Assembly (NCBI GenBank): GCA_007693875.1
Contig: RECT01000094.1
Coordinates: 1-10,933, forward strand
Direction: 5' to 3'
Source of the DNA: Spirulina sp. DLM2.Bin59
GTDB lineage: Bacteria > Cyanobacteriota > Cyanobacteriia > Cyanobacteriales > Spirulinaceae
DNA length: 10,933 nucleotides
The first letter of the stretch is position 1; each line of letters begins with the position of its first letter. The translations under genes were made by a program, and so were the position numbers. This document shows positions 1 through 7,100 of the stretch, one piece after another. The notes beneath the pieces were generated by a model that was given only the letters and a program-made list of their open reading frames with translations, ran no database searches and was not told where the DNA came from.

Positions 1-367
1 TGAGCGTGGCCACCGTTGCCCCGGCCAAGGGTACCCCCTGGCCTTGGGCCGCCTGGATGCGGCCGTAGAACTGCCAAACATTGCCGGGGATATATTTGGC
101 GATTGTCGTGGTGAAATAGGTGCAAATTGCCCAGGAGGGGGAAAGGGGTTTGGGGGCAAAGGGAGCGAGGAGCCAAGCCCAGACCCAACCAGCCCAGGCA
201 TGGCTCAATAGGGTCAGTGTAAAACCGAGGGCTAACCAAGACCAGCGCAGATCGGAGAGGGAGAGGGAGGCGATCGCCCCCCCATGGCGGCGCACCGTGG
301 CCACCAGAAAAAAGATTGCCAATCCGAGGACTAGCCCCCGAACCAGCCCCTTGGCCCAACCCTTCAC
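1..367 (-). CDS. Membrane protein, lysylphosphatidylglycerol synthase TM-like family (5' part, cut by window edge)
   Basis: The frame is open from a GTG at 367 to the left edge, giving 122 N-terminal residues. It begins with a short basic stretch (VKGWAKGLVRG) and a hydrophobic segment at about residues 9-24. A second hydrophobic stretch lies at about 43-70 (WSWLALGF, then LSHAWAGWVWAWLL). The motif KYIPGNVWQFYGR at residues 91-103 resembles the conserved loop of the UPF0104/lysylphosphatidylglycerol synthase transmembrane family of multi-pass inner-membrane proteins. Family members include lipid flippases and aminoacyl-lipid synthases, but many cyanobacterial ones have no known substrate, so I assign no reaction. 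The GTG follows the TAG of the upstream gene with no gap, which suggests translational coupling. The only ATG nearby would remove the first membrane segment, so I prefer GTG. The C-terminal two thirds is outside the window. Confidence 0.7.
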   Translation of the reverse strand, partial: MKGWAKGLVRGLVLGLAIFFLVATVRRHGGAIASLSLSDLRWSWLALGFTLTLLSHAWAGWVWAWLLAPFAPKPLSPSWAICTYFTTTIAKYIPGNVWQFYGRIQAAQGQGVPLAGATVATL

Positions 368-760
368 CTAGGCTAGAGAAGCCTTATAGGCGGCCCAACT
401 GCCCAATTCGGAAACGTCGGGAAATTGCTGCTCCTCAATTAGGGCCTGGGGGTAAAGCATGGCGATCGCCTCACTGCCATCCTCCAACCGCACCGGCCCC
501 GGATAAAGATTAGGGGGTTCATTGGCCAATAAATGGTCATACTGGGCCGGAGTCATGGCATAGAGTTCCCCAGCGAGGGCAATGCCCCCGGTTTCCACAG
601 CATAAACTCCGGGATGTTGATCATTGACAGAATGGAGACGGTAAAGGGGTTGGGTTTTGATGGCTTGGAGAAATTCGGTATCGGCGATCGTGCCGTGATC
701 CGGCTGACCCCGGAGGGCAGAGCCGCAAATAAATACCCGGATGATCTCAGAATCGCTCAT
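368..760 (-). CDS. Allophanate hydrolase C-terminal-like protein (gamma-glutamylcyclotransferase superfamily)
   Basis: A complete 130-residue soluble protein. The N-terminal segment VFICGSALRGQPDHGTI (residues 9-25) is followed by YRLHSVNDQHPGVY (40-53), GGIALAGELYAMTPAQYDHLL (split here: GGIALAGELY at 58-67, then MTPAQYDHLL), PGPVRLEDG (87-95) and a terminal SELGSWAAYKA (117-127). This order matches the C-terminal domain of allophanate hydrolase (AtzF), which has a GGCT/AIG2-like fold. It is also found as a standalone small protein in cyanobacteria. In AtzF the domain acts in the last steps of urea and s-triazine nitrogen breakdown. No amidase domain, urea carboxylase or urease gene is visible here, so the substrate is unknown. 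No good Shine-Dalgarno sequence precedes the ATG. The gene sits 181 bp after the oxidoreductase, across a large palindrome, and directly abuts the membrane protein gene downstream. Confidence 0.8.
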   Translation of the reverse strand: MSDSEIIRVFICGSALRGQPDHGTIADTEFLQAIKTQPLYRLHSVNDQHPGVYAVETGGIALAGELYAMTPAQYDHLLANEPPNLYPGPVRLEDGSEAIAMLYPQALIEEQQFPDVSELGSWAAYKASLA

Positions 761-836
761 GGTGCATTGGTGAAAAGATTTCTCCAGATTAGCGAAAAAA
801 GGCGATCGCCACCTAAGCCCCTGAGGAAATCAGCGA

Positions 837-912
837 GATCCCCCCTGCCCCCTTTTTAAGGGGGTTCCGGATTAACCCCCTTAAAAAGGGGGTCGGCGTA
901 GCCGGGGGGATC
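837..912. repeat. 76-bp GATC-bounded nested palindrome
   Basis: The outer arms GATCCCCCC (837-845) and GGGGGGATC (904-912) are perfect complements. Inside is a perfect 19-bp stem, 848-866 with 874-892, built on CCCCCTTTTTAAGGGGG around a 7-base loop. The left arm has 2 extra bases between the stems and the right arm has 11 (893-903). Those 11 overlap a small stem-loop CGGC-GTA-GCCG (894-904). Related CCCCCTTAAAAAGGGGG palindromes are, from memory, widespread between genes in filamentous cyanobacteria, which suggests a non-autonomous dispersed repeat. It starts about 30 bp after the oxidoreductase stop. In RNA it would form a very strong hairpin that could protect or end that transcript, but no clean U-run follows it. 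Confidence 0.85.
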
Positions 913-941
913 ATGCCGACTGCGGCGGAGGGACTGAGGGG

Positions 942-1955
942 CTAGGGTTGAGGGCTGACCTGAAGCGCAATTTTCCCCGTTGAAGATCCCCCTTCAATCA
1001 CCCGATGGGCGGCAGCGGCTTCGGTGAGGGGGAAGGTTTGGGCTAAATGGATTTTTAAATCCCCCTGATCAAACCACACCCCACATTGTCGGAGAATTTC
1101 CCCCTGGTGGCGTTGGGCTTCGAGATCCCCCGACATCATCGGCGTGAGCATTAATTCCAAACTAATGCGCAGATTTTTTTGACGAGCCGCCTTGAGTGTC
1201 CCCGCTTCTAAATTTGGCTCCAAAATCGTCACCAAATCCCCATAGAGCCGCACCGCCGCCACAGTCTCAAAAAAGGTTTTGCCCCCCACCGTATCAAAGG
1301 CCACATCTACCCCGCGCCCCCCTGTCCAATGCATTACTGCCGCCGTCACATCGGTTTGGGAATAGAGGATCGTTTCATCCGCCCCCAATTGACGAGCAAG
1401 GCGGGCTTTATCCGGGGTGCTGACAGTGGTGCAAACCTCGGCCCCTTTCAGTTTTGCCAATTGGATCGCCACATGGCCCACACCGCCGGCCCCTGCAAGA
1501 ACTAGGGCCGTTTGGCCCAATTGCAGACAGGCACGATCATAGAGAGCTTCCCAGGCCGTGATCAGCACGAGGGGAGCCGCCGCTGCTTCAGCAAAGGTTA
1601 AGAACTGGGGTTTGGGGGCAGCACAATGGGCGGGAACGATCGCATATTCCGCATAGTTGCCGGTTCCGGCTACCCCTACGCCGCCATAGCAATAATAAAC
1701 CGCATCGCCGGGCCGAAAGTCCGTCACCCCTTCCCCTACGGCTTCCACAATGCCGGCCCCATCACAACCTAAAATGGCGGGCATTTGATCGGGGTAAAAC
1801 GTGCCCCGTTGTCGCAGTTTGGTATCAATGGGATTCACGCCAGCGGCGTGGATTTTCACCAACAATTGATCCGGTGCGGTGATTGTCGGTTTCGGGAGGG
1901 TTTGGGCATGGAGGACATCAGGGCTGCCGGGTTGGTTAAAAAGAATGGCTTGCAT
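942..1955 (-). CDS. MDR-family NAD(P)H:quinone oxidoreductase-like protein (zinc-free alcohol dehydrogenase relative)
   Basis: A full-length 337-residue member of the medium-chain dehydrogenase/reductase superfamily. The GroES-like N-terminal domain (about 1-120) contains the characteristic AAGVNPIDTKLRQRG (38-51) and PAILGCDGAGIVEAVGEGV (59-77). The Rossmann domain carries the nucleotide-binding loop LAGAGGVGHVAIQLAK (153-168), where the AGAGGVG pattern favours NADPH, then LGADETILY and GVDVAFDTVGG (215-225). The four-cysteine structural zinc lobe of true alcohol dehydrogenases is absent and the catalytic zinc ligands are not apparent, as in quinone reductases of the zeta-crystallin type. 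It probably catalyses NADPH-dependent reduction of a quinone or an activated carbonyl in the cytosol. The substrate cannot be told from sequence. It lies 45 bp downstream of the DUF2079 gene on the same strand. A heptamer array occupies the place where a ribosome binding site would be. Confidence 0.92.
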   Translation of the reverse strand: MQAILFNQPGSPDVLHAQTLPKPTITAPDQLLVKIHAAGVNPIDTKLRQRGTFYPDQMPAILGCDGAGIVEAVGEGVTDFRPGDAVYYCYGGVGVAGTGNYAEYAIVPAHCAAPKPQFLTFAEAAAAPLVLITAWEALYDRACLQLGQTALVLAGAGGVGHVAIQLAKLKGAEVCTTVSTPDKARLARQLGADETILYSQTDVTAAVMHWTGGRGVDVAFDTVGGKTFFETVAAVRLYGDLVTILEPNLEAGTLKAARQKNLRISLELMLTPMMSGDLEAQRHQGEILRQCGVWFDQGDLKIHLAQTFPLTEAAAAHRVIEGGSSTGKIALQVSPQP

Positions 1956-1965
1956 TTTGGTGAGG

Positions 1966-1986
1966 AATGGGGGATAGGGAATGGGG
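1966..1986. repeat. Short heptamer array (STRR-like) upstream of the oxidoreductase start
   Basis: Three phased heptamers, AATGGGG, GATAGGG and AATGGGG, run without interruption and end 10 bp from the ATG at 1955. This fits the short tandemly repeated repetitive (STRR) class known in cyanobacteria. In the sense of the gene the leader reads as a pyrimidine-rich tract (CCCCATT units) with no Shine-Dalgarno sequence. At three units, chance is not fully excluded; the support comes from longer arrays in the same position upstream of rlmN and ispE. Confidence 0.55.
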
Positions 1987-2000
1987 TTCTGTGCAATGGC

Positions 2001-3620
2001 TCACGTCTGCCAGCGTTGGGTGATATCCCGTTGCCATTGCTGTTCTAGCTCTGGATCACTCACTTGATCCCGCTGTAATAGCACTACCCCTTCTTGATAA
2101 CGGATCAGCCCGTAATTTGTCGCCATCCGTTCCTGGAGCCAAGGGACATATTGGGCGAGGCGATCGCGATCGTCCACGAATGCCTCCTGATACTGGGCCA
2201 ATTGGTGCAGATCTACAACGATATAATCCACAGCCATCACCACATCCTGATCATTTTTTACCTGCCAAAAGGGCAACCCTAACATTTCCCGACGGCTGGA
2301 GAGGTGGGGAATGAGGATATTGGAAGCGGTGACGCTGGCATCGGAGGGAATCACCTTGAGGGTCTGGTTTAGCACCGCTGCATGGGGCCATTGGGTCCAA
2401 GGGGGGACGGCTACCCAAGGCGTAACGGAATCGGGGATGGCAAAGGAAAGGGCGCGGTGGGGATTGGCGGTGATCGTAAACAGGATGGAGAGGGCAATAC
2501 ACCCCTGCCAGGCCCATTGTACCCATCGCTTTTTCGCCCAAGGGGGATGGGCATCCCACCAGAGGATCGCACCGTACCAAAGGCCGGGGACAACGGCGAG
2601 GGCATAGCGCATATGCACCGCCAGGCCCCAGGGGTCATCCCGTAGGAAGATCACAATCAGGGGGCAGGCGATTAACACCCAGGTGTAGGGGGCGAGGAAG
2701 GGGAGGAGGGCGAGGGGTAGCCCTTGGGTGAGGAGATAGTTGAGGGTGCGATCGAGGGGGGTGAGGAGTTGTTGGAGCAGTTGGATGGGGTTGCGGAGGA
2801 TGGCGGCGAGGAGTTGGAGGGTGGAGGTGCGATCGCCCTCCACAAAGGAGGCAAAATGGATGACGAGGAACCGCTCCGCCACATCATCGGAAAACAGGGG
2901 CATGATGTAGGTGGTGACGATCACCACATAGGCAAAGCTAACCAGACAGGCGATCGCCCCCACCCAAGGCTGCCGCCGGCTGATTAATAAATACAGCCCT
3001 ACGGAAAACACCGCAATCCCGGCATCTTCCCGCACCGCCAACACCAACACCCCCCAGAGGGCAAACCACCCCCAGGCCCGTTTTTCCAACGCCCAAAAGA
3101 GGCTAAACATAAACAGGGGTAATTGGCAGAGGTCTTGAAAATTCCCCAACGTCGGCCCCGCCACCGCCCGACTGCCATAGAACCCCACCATCAACAACAG
3201 GGCCAGGTGCGGGGGGAGCCGCAGCCGGGCCAATTGGTACAACACCAACCCCGCCGCCGTGATGATTCCCACGGCTAAAAGGAGCAGAATCGTCGTATTG
3301 CGGGCGATCGCATAGATGGGCAACCACAGCAACAGCGCCGGGGTAAAATGTTGCCCCAAACGACGATAGCCCACCTCCGGCATCGGGTGAGAAATGGACT
3401 CAATGGCAGAAAGGGAACTTTCAAACCACCGGCCTTGAAGGCTGTTCCAAAATACCTGATTAAAAATCCCTTGATCAAAGCTGGTGTAGGAGGGCAAATA
3501 GCTATGGTGACGATGGAGCACCAACACCGCCATGATCGTAAAAAAGAGCGCAGCGGTAACTAAACTGCTACGACTGAGGGCTGGGTCAAACCGTGGAAAT
3601 CTCAATACCTCTACCCTCAT
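2001..3620 (-). CDS. DUF2079 multi-pass membrane protein
   Basis: A 539-residue protein with a basic N-terminus and a first membrane helix at about 18-36. A loop follows containing FDQGIFNQVFWNSLQGRWFESS (start 48; key residues D49, Q50, N54, W58) and LGQHFTPALLLWLPIYA (88-104), both hallmarks of DUF2079. Further hydrophobic segments lie at roughly 111-129, 138-150, 165-195, 202-214, 220-240, 300-326, 339-355 and 371-385. A conserved-looking REDAG is at 197-201. The last 150 residues are soluble and include PSDASVTASNILIPHLSSR (425-443) and a VDYIVVD strand (464-470). The family resembles GT-C-fold glycosyltransferases in layout, but no reaction is established, so I give none. ATG 3620 has GGAGG 10 bases upstream, which supports this start. 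It is likely the first gene of the run ending at position 1. Confidence 0.9.
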   Translation of the reverse strand: MRVEVLRFPRFDPALSRSSLVTAALFFTIMAVLVLHRHHSYLPSYTSFDQGIFNQVFWNSLQGRWFESSLSAIESISHPMPEVGYRRLGQHFTPALLLWLPIYAIARNTTILLLLAVGIITAAGLVLYQLARLRLPPHLALLLMVGFYGSRAVAGPTLGNFQDLCQLPLFMFSLFWALEKRAWGWFALWGVLVLAVREDAGIAVFSVGLYLLISRRQPWVGAIACLVSFAYVVIVTTYIMPLFSDDVAERFLVIHFASFVEGDRTSTLQLLAAILRNPIQLLQQLLTPLDRTLNYLLTQGLPLALLPFLAPYTWVLIACPLIVIFLRDDPWGLAVHMRYALAVVPGLWYGAILWWDAHPPWAKKRWVQWAWQGCIALSILFTITANPHRALSFAIPDSVTPWVAVPPWTQWPHAAVLNQTLKVIPSDASVTASNILIPHLSSRREMLGLPFWQVKNDQDVVMAVDYIVVDLHQLAQYQEAFVDDRDRLAQYVPWLQERMATNYGLIRYQEGVVLLQRDQVSDPELEQQWQRDITQRWQT

Positions 3621-3630
3621 ACCACTGAAT

Positions 3631-3635
3631 CCTCC
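3631..3635 (-). promoter_or_regulatory. Ribosome binding site of the DUF2079 gene
   Basis: On the minus strand GGAGG lies 10 bases before the ATG at 3620. It is one of only two clear Shine-Dalgarno sequences in the window and supports the assigned start over internal ATG codons. Confidence 0.6.
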
Positions 3636-3768
3636 ATTAAATCAACTCAACTGCAATTTGGGGAACTCGCCAGATCTCCGAACTAGAATGCCATGGGATG
3701 GCCATACCTATGCAAAAATGGGGACTGAGCCAGGGAAACTGTCATCATCCTGGCGGTTGATTCATTTT

Positions 3769-3777
3769 AGGGAGGAG
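3769..3777 (+). promoter_or_regulatory. Ribosome binding site of ftrV
   Basis: AGGGAGGAG is strongly purine-rich and complementary to the 16S rRNA tail. It lies 13 bases before the ATG at 3791. The spacing is longer than ideal, but no alternative in-frame start sits closer, and the protein N-terminus MNVGDRIRVK matches the family. Confidence 0.55.
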
Positions 3778-3790
3778 TAAAAAACGGTCT

Positions 3791-4012
3791 ATGAACGTTG
3801 GCGATCGCATCCGTGTTAAAACATCTGTCGTGGTCTATCATCACCCAGAGCATAAAAAAACAGCCTTTGATATTCAGGGGCTAGAGGGGGAAATCCTTGC
3901 CTTCGTGACGGAATGGCAAGGGCGGCCCGTCAGTGCCAACTTTCCGATTTTAGTCAAGTTCGATAAAAAATTTCGGGCCCACCTCCGAGAAGATGAGATC
4001 GAAGTCCTCTAG
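3791..4012 (+). CDS. ftrV: Ferredoxin:thioredoxin reductase, variable (alpha) chain
   Basis: A complete 73-residue protein, the usual length for the cyanobacterial variable chain. The signature is continuous: MNVGDRIRVK (1-10), VVYHHPEHK (14-22), FDIQGLEGEI (26-35), TEWQGRPVSANFPILVKF (40-57) and FRAHLREDEIEVL (61-73). The chain is a small SH3-like beta barrel with no cofactor. It pairs with the catalytic chain FtrC, whose 4Fe-4S cluster passes electrons from ferredoxin to a thioredoxin disulfide. The complex links photosynthetic electron flow to redox control of enzymes in the cytosol. The ftrC gene is not in this window, as is common because the two subunits are usually encoded apart. The gene stands alone on the plus strand, with its own ribosome binding site. 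The 101 bp between its stop and the kinase stop show no convincing terminator hairpin. Confidence 0.95.
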   Translation: MNVGDRIRVKTSVVVYHHPEHKKTAFDIQGLEGEILAFVTEWQGRPVSANFPILVKFDKKFRAHLREDEIEVL

Positions 4013-4113
4013 GCACAGCTCTGGGGCAAGGCTTGGTGGCTCCGTTGCGTCTTAGCGGTGGATCCAGCCGATCATCAAATCAAGTGGCTCAAAATTGCTG
4101 AATCCATTCCCCC

Positions 4114-7100
4114 TCAGCTCAAAATCGTCGGTAACACCTCCTCAGATGTAACATTGGGTTGAGCCGGAATCGAAAAATAGAAGGAACTTCCCTCTCCGAG
4201 CGTACTCGTCACCCAAATGTCACCGCCATGACGTTGGACAATTTCCCGGCAAATCGATAGACCTAAACCGGTTCCCCCCTTTTCCCGCGAATCCGAAGCA
4301 TCCACCTGCTGAAATCGCCCAAAAATTGCCTCACATTTATCCGCCGGAATCCCCCGCCCTTGGTCATGGACGGAAAAAATCACCTGATCAGGGTGGGGGG
4401 TGACGTTGATCCAAATGCCGCGATCGCGCTCTGAAAATTTAATCGCATTGCTAATTAAATTCGTCAGCGTCTGCAAAATTTGATCCGGGTCAACCCACAC
4501 ATAGATGGGAAAAGGCGGCTCACCCGCCACTGTTCTTTCCGGGGGGGGATAAGTGGCAAACCGTTGTTGATCACATTCTAAACAAAGGGTGATCTGGTTT
4601 TGCTCCGCCATGGAAACCATCGCTTGGGCCGCCTGCTGGATCAGCTCTAAGGCATCACAGCGGCGCTTAATGATTTTGATCCGCCCCGATTCAATCCGCT
4701 CCAGATCGAGAATGTCGTTGAGGAGCCGGGTGAGGCGATCGGTATTATTCACCGCAATTTCCAGCATTTGCTGCCCCTTATCCGACAGTTGCCCCAACCG
4801 TCCCGTGGCCAAGAGTCCTAAGGAGCCGCGAATGGAGGTCAAAGGGGTGCGCAATTCGTGGCTGGCAATGGAGATGAATTCATCTTTCATCTGTTCAATG
4901 GCCTTGCGTTCGGTGATGTCCATCAAGGAGAGCAAATAGGCCCGTTTGCCATACCAATTAATCGCCACCGATCGCATCTCCACAATACATTGCCGCCCCT
5001 GGGGATGGACGAGACAAATTTCTGTGGGATCGCCGTGGGCCGAGAGGGAACTGAGATCCTGGCTATTGTCACCCCGTTTACCATTGGGGATCGGGATGCC
5101 CAAATCAAAATCGAGTAATTCTTGAGCCGATCGCCCAAACAATTCCGCCGCTGCGGTATTGGCAAAATCAATCCGGCCAAAATGGTTACAAACCACAATC
5201 CCATAGGCATTGCTTTGGATGACGCGATGGAGTTGGGCTTCACTTTCCCGCAGGGCGGTTTCGGCTTTGGTGCGCTCGGCAATTTCCTGTTGGAGTTCAG
5301 CGGTGCGCTCCGCCACCCGTTCTTCTAAATGATTGAGGAGTTGGGCCTGGGCCACGGCAATCCCCAATTGATCTGCGAGGGCAGTGAGCAATTTAATTTC
5401 ATCCGCTTGCCAATGGTGGGGGTCATGGCATTGCTGCACCAAAATGCTGCCCCAGAGGTTTTGCTGGATAAAAATGGGGACGAGGAGCTGCGATCGCACC
5501 GGAAACCCCCCAAAGGTGAGCAGATAATCCTCTTTTCCCTCCTGCTCCGTATCATGGATGGCCACATAGGGGGCTTCTTCGAGGATACGGCAGGGAATTT
5601 CCGCCGGTTGCAGCCCCACGGGCTCAATTCCCACTAAGACTGATTCTTTAATCACCTGGCCTCGGTGATCCGATTGGCATTGCAGAATCGCCACCCGGTC
5701 GGTGTGGAGAATTTGCTGCACCTCCCAAACAACGGTGTGGAGAATTTCATCGAGATCAAGGGATTGGCGGACTTTAAGAGTGAGTTCTGAAAGCAATTGC
5801 GATCGCTCATAGGCCCGCTTTAGTTTACTTTCCGCCTCAATGCGGGCGGTGATATCAATGCCCACAGACACCGCCGCTTGATTTTCTTGATATTTTTGCG
5901 CCACCACCAGGTAATGCCGGGTTTGGTGGCGCACTTGGACATCCACCACCTGCGATCGCATCCGGTCGGGCCCATCAAAGAGGTTTTGCAATAACTGCTC
6001 AAACTGCGCCCCCAAATTCAGAAACCCCAACCGCTGCCCCATAAAAGCCTGAGGCTCCACACCAAAGGCGCTGGCTAATTGGTGATTCACCCCGAGATAG
6101 TAAAGTTCCCGCGACTGTTCCGACTCCGTTTCCTCAAAACGACCAATCCAAGAAACAAACCCCGGCACAGCATCCAGCACCGCTTGCAGTTGTTCCTTGG
6201 CCTGCCAGATCACCCGCTCCGACCGCTGTTGCTCGGTGATATCGAGGGCAATCCCTAAAATTTGCTCAATGTCCCCCGCTTCATTTAACAGCGGCACATA
6301 GGTAATCATGAACATCAGATTCCCTTGACGGGGCACGGAAAATGTACATTGGCCCGATTGGATCGAGCGTTCCGCCACGGCTTTTTCCAAGAGGGGAACG
6401 TAGGCTTGGGTGATCTGCTCTGGGAAGAGTTCCCGGTCGGTGTGGCCGATCATCATGTCCCGTTGGAAAGCCAGGGTTTTCAGGGCTTGGTGATTGACAA
6501 ACCGATAGCGGAGATGGTGATCATAGATCACAAACATATTGGGGATGTTGTCCACCGCCAGCCGGAACCGTGCCTCGGAGCGGGCCAGTTCGGCTTCGGC
6601 TTGAATGCGATCGCTAATTTCCGCCCGTAGATTGGCATTGACCCGTCGCAGTTGCGTCGTCCGCTCAACCACCCGCTCCTCTAACTGGGCCGCCAGGGTT
6701 TGTAACTCTAATTCCGCCTCAATCCGCGCACTAATATCCCGCGCCACCCAGATCACGCAATTATCCGGCAGGGGGGAAATATTCGCCGCAAACCACACTG
6801 ATCCTGTTTCCAGTTGCAAGCGGTATTCAAAGGTGAGCGTCAGTTGCTCCGTTAAAACCCGCTGAATCGGCTCCCAAAAGCTATTGGCTGCATTTTCCTG
6901 GGGAAAAAATTGCTCAAAGGTTGCTTCTACCACCGCATTGCTATTTTCAAACAGCCGCTTGTAATTGGTGGGCATCACCTGCACCTCCTGACGGTGGGCA
7001 TCCACCACCAGGACTAAATCCGTCATCGCTTCAAAAATACCGCGAATTTCCTGCTCACTGTGGCGCAGCTTTTGAGCGATGAGCCGATCTTCCGTGACAT

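Larger units (their letters stand above)
3621..3790. other. Divergent intergenic region between the DUF2079 gene and ftrV
   Basis: These 170 bp must hold promoters in both directions, because the flanking genes diverge. I see a ribosome binding site at each end, listed separately. There is also a small perfect hairpin, GCCAT-GGG-ATGGC (3690-3702), next to a TAGAAT hexamer (3684-3689). No -35 element sits at proper spacing from that hexamer, so I do not call a promoter. No HIP1 site, heptamer array or RNA gene is apparent. Confidence 0.5.

Noticed and set aside
120..513. Plus-strand open frames across the left-edge genes
   Set aside because: They are low-complexity Pro/Arg/Ala-rich products antisense to clear protein-coding frames.
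796..806. Intrinsic terminator formed by GGCGATCGCC followed by T6 on the minus strand
   Set aside because: The palindrome is a HIP1 site with almost no loop, so it would be a poor hairpin, and it lies in the leader just upstream of the small gene at 760.
837..912. An insertion sequence or its remnant
   Set aside because: There is no transposase-like frame nearby; the element is a short palindromic repeat only.
2251..2987. Several open frames overlapping the DUF2079 gene on both strands
   Set aside because: They overlap a conserved membrane protein frame and have biased composition typical of GC-rich out-of-frame reading.
3658..3689. A sigma-70 promoter using TTGGGG and TAGAAT upstream of ftrV
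   Set aside because: The spacer is 20 bases, too long for a convincing pair, and the -35 match is poor.
4013..4113. A small RNA or terminator between ftrV and the kinase
   Set aside because: No stable inverted repeat with a U-run, and no recognisable RNA motif.
5329..5805. A covalent bilin-binding photoreceptor domain
   Set aside because: The canonical chromophore cysteine is missing, so light sensing is not supported by the sequence.
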